Source of the DNA: Candidatus Woesearchaeota archaeon
GTDB taxonomy: Archaea > Nanobdellota > Nanobdellia > Woesearchaeales > PXDW01
Assembly (NCBI GenBank): GCA_003564925.1
Contig: PXDW01000014.1
Location: 1-10,805 of the forward strand
Length of the DNA stretch: 10,805 nucleotides
Direction: 5' to 3'
Part shown: positions 5,092-10,698 of the stretch, one piece after another
How positions within the stretch are numbered: the stretch's first letter is position 1
Layout: each line of letters opens with the position of its first letter
Notes under the pieces: model-generated
What the model saw: the letters and a program-made list of their open reading frames with translations, nothing else
Database searches by the model: none
What the model was told of the DNA's origin: nothing
Translations under genes and position numbers: made by a program

Positions 5092-5448
5092 CTTTAGAAG
5101 CTTGTTAAATTGTTCCTTGGTTATCAATTTTTCGAACTGCTTGCTCTCAATCTTTTCTTTGAGATTATCAAAAGACAACTTTTTTGAAAAAGTTTTGAAC
5201 TCTGATGTGACTTTTGAAAGGTCCCTAACACATGTTATAAAATCTTTTTTAAACTCTTTGAAATCATTTTCTATCAATTCCAATTGATAGTTAAATTCAT
5301 CTATATTCTTCTGCCAGGTGAAATTTCTTTTGAAAATCTCTACTTCTATTTCCTCTGATTTTTTCTGTATCTCCAAAACCCTCCTTTTTACAGAATTTAC
5401 CTGAGATGAAGCTTCCTGCATTATGTCTTGCGGTATTTCAGCAGCCAT
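5086..5448 (-). CDS. Coiled-coil protein of unknown function (120 aa)
   Basis: I do not recognise a family. The product begins MAAEIPQDIMQEASSQ and is almost wholly helical and charged. Heptad-like stretches run from about residue 15 to 40 (VNSVKRRVLEIQKKSEEIE) and from 45 to 90 (WQKNIDEFNYQLELIENDF and onward), with a further helix to the C-terminus (FEKLITKEQFNKLLKL). One cysteine is present; there is no signal peptide or membrane segment. It probably forms a helical bundle or dimer in the cytoplasm. The start fits the TATA box at 5471-5479 at about 27 bp, giving a leaderless mRNA. It lies just downstream of EndoQ but has its own promoter in the 32-bp gap, so it need not share that gene's function. 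Confidence 0.7.
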   Translation of the reverse strand: MAAEIPQDIMQEASSQVNSVKRRVLEIQKKSEEIEVEIFKRNFTWQKNIDEFNYQLELIENDFKEFKKDFITCVRDLSKVTSEFKTFSKKLSFDNLKEKIESKQFEKLITKEQFNKLLKL

Positions 5449-5470
5449 AAACTAAAAATTATTATAGAAG

Positions 5471-5479
5471 TATATAAAT
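5471..5479 (-). promoter_or_regulatory. TATA box of the 120-aa coiled-coil gene
   Basis: On the minus strand the sequence reads GATTTATATA, centred about 27 bp before the ATG at 5448. It sits immediately after the EndoQ stop codon, in a 32-bp gap. Confidence 0.6.
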
Positions 5480-5480
5480 C

Positions 5481-6749
5481 TTATCCAAAAAACTCATTCA
5501 AGCCTTTTTGCACTTTAGCTATTCTTATATTCTCTCTCTTTTTTACGTCTTTTTCACTTAATAAAGGATAGCCGTATTCGCCGTCATACCCCGGCTCGAT
5601 CTTAATCTGTGATTTCCTGTTTTTAAGGATCGCCTCTGCTGTATTCTCATTTGTATATTTCAAAAGCTCATCTCTTTTCGCGTTGAGAAGGACATTGAAC
5701 TCATTATTTAAATTAAGAACAAGGTTATTGTATTCTTTCCAAACCTTTTGAGTTGCTATTCCGCTGCCCAATAATTTTGCAAGAACCTCTGAGAGAGGTA
5801 TTATTTTTCTGAAAGGGACAGCATTCTCGGGCTTGAATCCCTCCGGCCTGTCTGCCAATTCTTCAACCCTATGAAGAACCCCTATCGTAAGCTTTCTTCC
5901 GCAGACAGGGCATACATCCCTATGCTCTAAAGACTGCTTTGGAGAGAAAGATATATTGCAGTTTCTGTGGCCGTCAAGATGGTACTTCCCATATCCCGGA
6001 TCAACCTCTATAGTTTCCTTAAAGCCCTGTCTTGTCCTTATTGTTTTTATGATGGTATCATAACTAAGCTTTGAAATGTCAAAAATATTGCATTCCCTTC
6101 CTATTCGCCAAGGCCAAAAGCTGTGCAGATCAGAATTTGATATTAATGTATATTTGTCAAGAGAAGAAAGCCTCCAGTTCATTTCAGGATCAGAGCTAAG
6201 GCCTGTTTCCAAAGCATATATGTGCTTTGTCTGGTCCTTAAAGCAGTCCTCTATCTTATCAAACCCAGATTCAGATCCGAAAAGGCTAAACCATGGTGTC
6301 CATATATGCGCAGGTATTATCTCTATATCATTAGAGATGGACTTCATCATCTCGACAAATTGCGGACATGGTATATTGAAAATGGGCCTTCCGTCATAAT
6401 CAACCCTGCCGTTTCTTGCAAGAACTTCATTTATCTGTTCAACAATATCAAAGCTTGGGGCAAGCAAAATAAGATGGACTCTTCTTCCTTTGCCATCTTG
6501 TGAGTACATCAAAGAGATTTCTCCCTGTAAAACAAAATCAAATCCTGTTTCTGTCTTGAAGATTCCAGAGCCGTCATCTTTAAGGTTTTTCTTAAGCTCA
6601 TTGATCCATTCAGGATGGGTAAAGTCACCTGTCCCGAGAAGATTGATACCTTTTATTCTTGCATATTTCTCCAGATTTTTCAGATTCAAGTCTTTGCTTG
6701 TAGCCCTGCTAAATCTAGAATGTATATGCAAATCCGCAAATATTTTCAT
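5481..6749 (-). CDS. endoQ: Endonuclease Q (PHP-family phosphoesterase with zinc ribbon)
   Basis: The 422 aa equal the size of Pyrococcus EndoQ (COG1379/TIGR00375). The PHP metal-site motifs are intact: DLHIHS (H8, H10), TGDFTHPEW (D42, H45), GEIS (E77), H92, PAHIWTPW (H148), ALETGLSSDP (E181) and SNSDLHS (D207, H209). A zinc-ribbon region follows with GHRNC (H261/C264) and CPVCG (C280, C283). A helical C-terminal domain ends in GLNEFFG. Known: EndoQ nicks DNA 5' to uracil, hypoxanthine, xanthine and abasic sites, starting repair of deaminated bases. It occurs in Thermococcales, some methanogens and a few bacteria, and works with PCNA. Inferred: the same role here. It follows tfe on the same strand after 38 bp, but a TATA box in that gap suggests independent transcription. 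Confidence 0.92.
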   Translation of the reverse strand: MKIFADLHIHSRFSRATSKDLNLKNLEKYARIKGINLLGTGDFTHPEWINELKKNLKDDGSGIFKTETGFDFVLQGEISLMYSQDGKGRRVHLILLAPSFDIVEQINEVLARNGRVDYDGRPIFNIPCPQFVEMMKSISNDIEIIPAHIWTPWFSLFGSESGFDKIEDCFKDQTKHIYALETGLSSDPEMNWRLSSLDKYTLISNSDLHSFWPWRIGRECNIFDISKLSYDTIIKTIRTRQGFKETIEVDPGYGKYHLDGHRNCNISFSPKQSLEHRDVCPVCGRKLTIGVLHRVEELADRPEGFKPENAVPFRKIIPLSEVLAKLLGSGIATQKVWKEYNNLVLNLNNEFNVLLNAKRDELLKYTNENTAEAILKNRKSQIKIEPGYDGEYGYPLLSEKDVKKRENIRIAKVQKGLNEFFG

Positions 6750-6770
6750 AAATGAAAAGAAAATAAGAAA

Positions 6771-6780
6771 TTATAAAAAT
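6771..6780 (-). promoter_or_regulatory. TATA box of endoQ
   Basis: On the minus strand the sequence reads ATTTTTATAA, centred about 26 bp before the ATG at 6749. It fits a leaderless transcript and lies in the 38-bp gap after tfe. Confidence 0.5.
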
Positions 6781-6787
6781 ATTACTA

Positions 6788-7300
6788 TTAAGCAGCTTCC
6801 TTTTCTGCTTCTTTTTCAAGCTCCAGAATTTTATCTTTAAGGAAGTCTATTGTCCTTGTATTGTCAATCTGGTTCATAAGCTCTCCACACTCAGGACATT
6901 TGAAATTGAAGTCGGTAGCTTTCTCAAAGTCCATCCTTACGCAGGCACTCCTGCACATAAAGAAATGGTTTCCTTGCTCTCTTTTAAGCCTTTCTTTAAG
7001 GCTTTCAAGCTTCTTCTTTCTGAGCTTCTCAACCAAATATTTTACCTTGTGAGGATGAAAATCCCAATAACAGATATACCATCCTTTTTCCTTGTCTTTC
7101 TTCCTTTTAAAGCTCACAAGATTATTCTCGAGAAGCCTGTAGAGTATATTTCTTGTCTTATGAATTTCCTCATTAACTTCTTCTGATATGACAAATTCAG
7201 AAACATTCTTTTTTCCTTTAAGGTATTTTACAATAGGTATGGCTTCCTCTCCCACAACTTCAGTTACAACAGTTTCAATCAATTTTTGTGTTACTCTCAT
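6788..7300 (-). CDS. tfe: Transcription initiation factor E subunit alpha (TFE)
   Basis: The 170-aa protein has the two-domain TFE/TFIIE-alpha layout. Residues ~1-85 form a winged helix: VGEEAIPIVKYL, then SEEVNEEIHKTRNILYRLLENNLVSFKRKKDKEKGW as the wing region, and YWDFHPHKV. A helical linker (~86-110) leads to a zinc ribbon with C116-x3-C120 and C135-x2-C138. A short acidic helix ends the protein. Known: archaeal TFE stabilises the open promoter complex with TBP, TFB and RNA polymerase, helping DNA melting around the start site. The start ATG at 7300 lies inside the end of the upstream acidic gene (26-bp overlap). A GAGGG at 7306-7310, 5 nt before the ATG, acts as a plausible Shine-Dalgarno and supports this start. 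It is probably co-transcribed with the acidic gene. Confidence 0.93.
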   Translation of the reverse strand: MRVTQKLIETVVTEVVGEEAIPIVKYLKGKKNVSEFVISEEVNEEIHKTRNILYRLLENNLVSFKRKKDKEKGWYICYWDFHPHKVKYLVEKLRKKKLESLKERLKREQGNHFFMCRSACVRMDFEKATDFNFKCPECGELMNQIDNTRTIDFLKDKILELEKEAEKEAA

Positions 7301-7712
7301 TTTGACCCTCTAATTTTTTTAGTTCTGATCTTAAATCATTCAATCTTGCCTTTTTAGCAGCATTGATCTGGTTTCTTTTTTCATCCCATTCAAGGGTGAG
7401 TATTTCTTTTTTTACATCGTTTATTTTTTGCTTTGTATTCCCAGAATCCTCTTCAGGTTTCTCATCACTAACTTTTTCAATATTTTCGACTTTTTCTCCC
7501 TCAGATTCAAAAACGATCTCTTCGGGAACATCTTTTTTAATAGTATCAGCAGGTCCCTCATCTTTTTCAATAACTTCTTCAACTGCTTCATCCACTAAAT
7601 CTTCAGGGGATTCAATAACCTCCTCCTGCTTTAAATCGCTTACGCTTTCATTTATATTAGAATCTGTTTCCTCTTTTTTTAGAGTCTTATCTTTATTTTC
7701 TTCGTTTTCCAT
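7275..7712 (-). CDS. Acidic coiled-coil protein of unknown function, co-operonic with tfe
   Basis: From the ATG at 7712 the product is 145 aa (MENEENKDKTLKK...). Residues ~10-95 are very rich in Glu and Asp and look disordered, with repeated EEV/VEE/EKV patterns. Residues ~98-137 (from KQKINDVKKEILTLEWDEKR to LNDLRSELKKLEGQ) form a mixed-charge helix that probably makes a coiled coil. No known domain is seen. A longer reading starts with TTG at 7739, but the ATG is better supported, with GGGG at 7716-7719 just before it. The gene overlaps tfe by 26 bp in a different frame, so translation of the two is likely linked. Inferred: it could be a TFE partner or a nucleic-acid mimic, but nothing in the sequence proves either. 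The AT-rich, low-complexity composition also means rapid divergence, so homologues may be hard to find. Confidence 0.65.
   Translation of the reverse strand: MENEENKDKTLKKEETDSNINESVSDLKQEEVIESPEDLVDEAVEEVIEKDEGPADTIKKDVPEEIVFESEGEKVENIEKVSDEKPEEDSGNTKQKINDVKKEILTLEWDEKRNQINAAKKARLNDLRSELKKLEGQNESNTKID
7306..7310 (-). promoter_or_regulatory. Shine-Dalgarno-like site deciding the tfe start
   Basis: GAGGG on the minus strand lies 5 nt before the tfe ATG at 7300. It sits inside the coding region of the upstream acidic gene. It supports internal initiation within the operon, unlike the leaderless operon heads. Confidence 0.5.
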
Positions 7713-7758
7713 TTTCCCCGACGAGCCTTTAATCTTCAAGGCAATTGACTTGATAACC

Positions 7759-7773
7759 TTGAGAAAGTCTCAA
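7759..7773 (-). promoter_or_regulatory. Short hairpin in the leader of the acidic gene/tfe operon
   Basis: TTGAGA and TCTCAA arms (6 bp, perfect) flank a 3-nt loop. If transcription starts about 26 bp after the TATA box at 7803-7814, this hairpin lies near the 5' end of a leader of about 70 nt, the longest in the window. Its role is unknown. It could protect the 5' end, regulate translation or be a DNA-binding site. Confidence 0.35.
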
Positions 7774-7802
7774 AAACCTTAGAGTATCAATTCTGTTAAA
7801 AG

Positions 7803-7814
7803 ATATTTATAAAC
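7803..7814 (-). promoter_or_regulatory. TATA box of the acidic gene/tfe operon
   Basis: On the minus strand the sequence reads GTTTATAAATAT, the clearest TATA match upstream of the operon. The implied start site near 7780 leaves about 70 nt before the ATG at 7712. Confidence 0.5.
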
Positions 7815-7840
7815 TTTTCTATTTTAAAAACATAATATTT

Positions 7841-7866
7841 ATATACTAGTTAACAACTTAGTATAT
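7841..7866. promoter_or_regulatory. Inverted repeat ATATACTA-N10-TAGTATAT in the promoter of the coiled-coil pair
   Basis: Perfect 8-bp arms lie at 7841-7848 and 7859-7866 with a 10-bp spacer. The left arm overlaps a TATA-like ATATTTATATA (7836-7846), which would place the start near 7868. The right arm runs into the palindromic TATATTAATATA (7862-7873). It could be an operator for the downstream genes, but AT-rich DNA often forms such repeats. Confidence 0.35.
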
Positions 7867-7888
7867 TAATATAGATTTATATGATAAT

Positions 7889-7894
7889 GGTGAT
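7889..7894 (+). promoter_or_regulatory. Shine-Dalgarno GGTGAT before the 159-aa gene
   Basis: GGTGAT matches the archaeal anti-Shine-Dalgarno core and ends 3 nt before the ATG at 7898. This gene therefore appears to have a leader, unlike most operon heads here. Confidence 0.55.
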
Positions 7895-7897
7895 ATA

Positions 7898-8377
7898 ATG
7901 GTCAACAAATTTGAAGAATTAGTAAATACCTTGAAGAATTCTGGCATAGCAGCCAGCAATAATGATGCTATAAGAATGGCAAAAGAGATGATGGATACAG
8001 AGGTAAAAGTTAGGGACGACTTTCAGAGACGATCAGAGTTTATAACAAATAATAGCATGAAAAAGGAGAAAATTGGAATAAGCAATGATATGAATGAATG
8101 CAGAATTGACATGTCTGGCCAGATAAAGAAAGAGATGGTTGAAAGAGCCAATAATAAAGAATCTATAGTAATAAGGAGCGAATATGAGGTTCCTAAAAAA
8201 GCAAGCGAAAATGAAACAACCCTAAGGGATGTTATGGAAGAGAAATCGGAAGCGGTCTTTAAAGAAAAAGAAGATAAAGAAGATATAAGTGTAAAGGAAA
8301 TGAGCGATGCTGATTCAGCTGAAGCTAATGTTAATTTAAGCAATATGTTTGACTTTACAAAAAGACCGAGTGATTAG
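7898..8377 (+). CDS. Unknown 159-aa protein with N-terminal helical module and C-terminal short motif
   Basis: I do not recognise a family. The N-terminus (residues 5-32, FEELVNTLKNSGIAASNNDA and the following RMAKEMM) looks like a compact helix-turn-helix-shaped hairpin. Residues ~33-85 are charged helix. The rest is Glu/Lys/Ser-rich and probably disordered. The end carries ANVNLSNMFDF at residues 143-153, which resembles the end of the next gene's product. There is no signal peptide, membrane segment or metal motif. It is the first gene of a tight pair (2-nt gap). Start: ATG at 7898 with GGTGAT just upstream. Inferred: an adaptor-like protein acting with its neighbour. Confidence 0.7.
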   Translation: MVNKFEELVNTLKNSGIAASNNDAIRMAKEMMDTEVKVRDDFQRRSEFITNNSMKKEKIGISNDMNECRIDMSGQIKKEMVERANNKESIVIRSEYEVPKKASENETTLRDVMEEKSEAVFKEKEDKEDISVKEMSDADSAEANVNLSNMFDFTKRPSD

Positions 8378-8379
8378 GC

Positions 8380-8787
8380 ATGGATGTTGAGAAGATACAA
8401 AAGCTAAACAACCTCATAAAAGAATGTAAGGAATTCAATTTAACGCAGAATCCTTCTGAAATTATTGAACTAGAAAAATCTCCTGAAATGAGCGATAATG
8501 AAAGGCTTCTTAGAAAACTGCAATTTAGCATAAAAAACAACAATGATGAAATTGAATCTTTGAAAAAATCAATTAATCTATTGAGAGAAGAGATAAAGGA
8601 TTTAAAAGCGAGGCGCAAAGAAGAAATCCAAGCGGAATTCACATCAAATCAAGAAAAGAGCCAGGCAACTCTGAAAGCTTCTGAAGAGAAACAGGAAAAA
8701 TTTATTTCAAACAAGAATATAGATAGAAACAATGTTGCTCCTGCTGATGTTTCAATAGAGAACATATTCTACTATGGGCAAAAATAG
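8380..8787 (+). CDS. Unknown 135-aa coiled-coil protein, second gene of the pair
   Basis: The protein has a short N-terminal helix (MDVEKIQKLNNLIKECKEF), a linker, and a clear coiled coil at about residues 38-85 (NERLLRKLQFSIKNNNDEIE continuing through SLKKSINLLREEIKDLKARR) with leucine/isoleucine heptads. A polar, probably disordered tail follows and ends in ADVSIENIFYYGQK. The tail motif aligns with the end of the preceding protein: A-x-A-[ND]-V-[NS]-[LI]-x-N-[MI]-F-[DY]-[FY]. It starts 2 nt after the upstream stop, with GTGAT just before it, so the two are co-translated. No enzymatic domain is seen. A transcript could continue to the PIG-L gene 73 bp downstream, but that gene has its own TATA box. 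Confidence 0.7.
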   Translation: MDVEKIQKLNNLIKECKEFNLTQNPSEIIELEKSPEMSDNERLLRKLQFSIKNNNDEIESLKKSINLLREEIKDLKARRKEEIQAEFTSNQEKSQATLKASEEKQEKFISNKNIDRNNVAPADVSIENIFYYGQK

Positions 8788-8824
8788 ATCAAGTATCTTA
8801 TTCTATAAAATTACTTTGATTATA

Positions 8825-8845
8825 GCAATATTTATAAAATATTGC
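8825..8845. promoter_or_regulatory. Palindrome enclosing the TATA box of the PIG-L/GT4 operon
   Basis: Perfect 9-bp arms, GCAATATTT (8825-8833) and AAATATTGC (8837-8845), flank ATA. The central TTTATAAAA is the TATA box, centred 26 bp before the ATG at 8861, so the transcript is probably leaderless. A dimeric protein bound to this palindrome would directly block TBP. An RNA hairpin ending the upstream transcript is an alternative. Confidence 0.55.
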
Positions 8846-8860
8846 CATTATTAAGAAACT

Positions 8861-9535
8861 ATGGCTGAAGAATCTGTTATTGTATTCTGCGCGCACTCCG
8901 ACGACCAGATATTGGGGGTAGGAGGCACAATGGCAAAATACGCAAAGCAAGGCAAAAAAATAACTACTGTTATATTCTCTTACGGGGAAATGGCTTCTCC
9001 TATATTAAAAGAAAAGCATATCATAGGAAGAAGGGTCAAAGAATCTCAAAGGGCTGATAAAATAATAGGTGGCTCTGGAGTAATATTTTTTGGGCTTAAA
9101 GACGGAAAAGTCGGGCAGGAAATTTATGAAAAAGATGTTTTAAGCAAGATGATTGAGCTTGTAAAAAATCTAAAACCTAAAAAGGTTTTTACCCACAATG
9201 TTGATGACCCGCATCCAGATCATAGAGCTATAAGGAAAGCTGTTGTAGATGTATTGTATGAAACGGATTATAAAGGAGATTTATATGCTTTTCAAGTATA
9301 CACCACATTCAAGATAAGAAGAAGGAATGTGCCTAGGCTTGTTGTTGACATCTCAGAAACATTCAGCTTAAAGATAAAGGCTCTCAAGATTTTTAAGAGT
9401 CAGTTCAATTTTTATGCTTTCATAAACTGGGTTCCGCTTGTTTCAACCTTAGTTAGAGATTTTATAAACGGTATAAACAATAACTGCAAGTTTGCTGAAA
9501 TCTTCTATAAAGTAAATTTTGGGGAAGAAAAATAA
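8861..9535 (+). CDS. PIG-L/LmbE-family N-acetylglucosaminyl deacetylase
   Basis: The 224-aa protein has the zinc-hydrolase motifs of the PIG-L family: CAHSDDQILGVGGT at residues 10-23 (variant of AHPDDExLGxGGT) and HNVDDPHPDH at 112-121. By comparison with MshB, H12, D15 and H121 should bind zinc and D14 act as general base; all are present. The usual Glu after the DD is Gln16, and Pro is Ser13; neither is a metal ligand. Known: family members remove the acetyl group from GlcNAc on lipids, inositol or small thiols. It overlaps the GT4 gene by one base (TAATG). Inferred: the GT4 enzyme adds GlcNAc and this enzyme deacetylates it, as in GPI, mycothiol and bacillithiol pathways, here perhaps on an archaeal inositol lipid or surface glycan. 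No signal peptide is seen, so it is cytoplasmic. Confidence 0.88.
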   Translation: MAEESVIVFCAHSDDQILGVGGTMAKYAKQGKKITTVIFSYGEMASPILKEKHIIGRRVKESQRADKIIGGSGVIFFGLKDGKVGQEIYEKDVLSKMIELVKNLKPKKVFTHNVDDPHPDHRAIRKAVVDVLYETDYKGDLYAFQVYTTFKIRRRNVPRLVVDISETFSLKIKALKIFKSQFNFYAFINWVPLVSTLVRDFINGINNNCKFAEIFYKVNFGEEK

Positions 9536-10668
9536 TGAAAAAGAAAAACCTTTTGATAGCAACTGACTGCTTTCTTCCTAGATGGGACGGGGTAGCAAGA
9601 TTCCTTTCTGAAATAATTCCACAGCTATCAAAAGATTATAACATAACCGTGCTTGCTCCGAAATTTGAAGGAGAGATTAGGGGATTTCCAGATGTTAAGA
9701 TAATAAGATTCAAGCTTGGATTTATAAAAATGGGCGATTATAGGGCAGCTTTTCCTGACAAGCAAATAATAAAAAAAGAAGTGAGTAAAGCAAATATCAT
9801 ATTTACTCAGACTATAGGCCCTATTGGAAAAGCAACAATAGAGGTTGCAAAAAAAAGAAGAAAGCCAATAATAGCTTATATCCATTCGATAGAATGGGAG
9901 CTTGTTCCGCATAGCTCTGGTTTTGCCATTTTAAAAAGCGTTCTTAATAAAGTAACATTAATTATAGCCAGAAGGCTCTACAGCAAATGCAGGCTCCTTC
10001 TAGTTCCTTCGCTGGAAATATCAGAGTTACTCAGCTGGCAGAGAATAAAAACAGAAAAAAAGATAGTTCCGCTCGGCACCAACACAGAAATTTTTTGCCC
10101 TCCTGAAAGCAAAGATAAAGCAAAAAAGCTTCTTAATATAAACCCCAAAAAAACAGTGATAGGCTTTACAGGAAGGCTAGGAAGGGAAAAAGATATTCCA
10201 ACTTTATATAGGGCTTTTATAAGGCTTGAAAAAAAATTCCCAAACTTGATTTTGCTTGTTATTGGAAAAGGTGTCATAGAAATAAAACTAATGCTTTCCA
10301 GAAGAAGCAACATAATTAATGTTGAATACACAAATAACATAAAAAGGTATCTGCAGGCGATGGATATTTATGTTCTGCCAAGCCTTACAGAAACAACATC
10401 AATATCGACATTAGAGGCAATGAGCACAGGGCTTCCTGTAGTTGTAACAAGAGTGGGATCTTTGCCCAGCTACATAAGAAACAACTATAATGGATTTTTT
10501 TTCCAGAAAAAGCAGCCTTATTTCCTAGAAAAAAAGCTTTCTATTTTGCTGAAAAATCCTGAACTTAGAAAGAAGATGGGAGAGAACGCAAGAAAAACAG
10601 TTGTAGAAAATTTTTCATGGAGCAAAACTGTAAAAGATATAAAGGCTGCAATAGAAAGCGTTTTATAA
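9535..10668 (+). CDS. GT4-family glycosyltransferase (GT-B fold)
   Basis: The 377-aa length is normal for GT4. The N-terminal acceptor domain starts LLIATDCFLPRWDGVARFLSE, the usual glycine-containing loop and first helix. The C-terminal donor domain has GFTGRLGREKDIPTLYRAF (about 210-228), an IGKG strand end (243-246), and the E-x7-E motif at E286 and E294 within LTETTSISTLEAMSTGLPVV, which binds the nucleotide sugar. SWSK near the end is also typical. Known: GT4 enzymes are retaining transferases using UDP- or GDP-sugars. With the deacetylase upstream, UDP-GlcNAc is a reasonable donor guess; the acceptor is unknown. There is no membrane helix; a basic N-terminus and hydrophobic stretch near 135-150 could attach it to the membrane face. 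The start ATG overlaps the previous stop (TAATG), and GGGG lies about 10 nt before it. Confidence 0.92.
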   Translation: MKKKNLLIATDCFLPRWDGVARFLSEIIPQLSKDYNITVLAPKFEGEIRGFPDVKIIRFKLGFIKMGDYRAAFPDKQIIKKEVSKANIIFTQTIGPIGKATIEVAKKRRKPIIAYIHSIEWELVPHSSGFAILKSVLNKVTLIIARRLYSKCRLLLVPSLEISELLSWQRIKTEKKIVPLGTNTEIFCPPESKDKAKKLLNINPKKTVIGFTGRLGREKDIPTLYRAFIRLEKKFPNLILLVIGKGVIEIKLMLSRRSNIINVEYTNNIKRYLQAMDIYVLPSLTETTSISTLEAMSTGLPVVVTRVGSLPSYIRNNYNGFFFQKKQPYFLEKKLSILLKNPELRKKMGENARKTVVENFSWSKTVKDIKAAIESVL

Positions 10669-10698
10669 TATGGTTAGAAATACTAATTTTAAATCTTT

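Noticed and set aside
7713..7739. TTG start giving a 154-aa form of the acidic protein
   Set aside because: The ATG nine codons later is a standard start with a G-rich site just before it; nothing supports the TTG.
7363..7782. Plus-strand open frame rich in Ser and Phe opposite the acidic gene
   Set aside because: Antisense shadow of the Glu/Lys-rich coding strand; no promoter, Shine-Dalgarno site or domain.
7881..7898. Five-codon mini-ORF ending in TAATG at the start of the 159-aa gene
   Set aside because: Very short, AT-rich and easily formed by chance; the GGTGAT site explains initiation at 7898.
8788..8820. Imperfect hairpin (ATCAAGTA ... TACTTTGAT) after the 135-aa gene as a terminator
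   Set aside because: Arms are imperfect and AT-rich with a long loop and no T tract; not strong enough to call.
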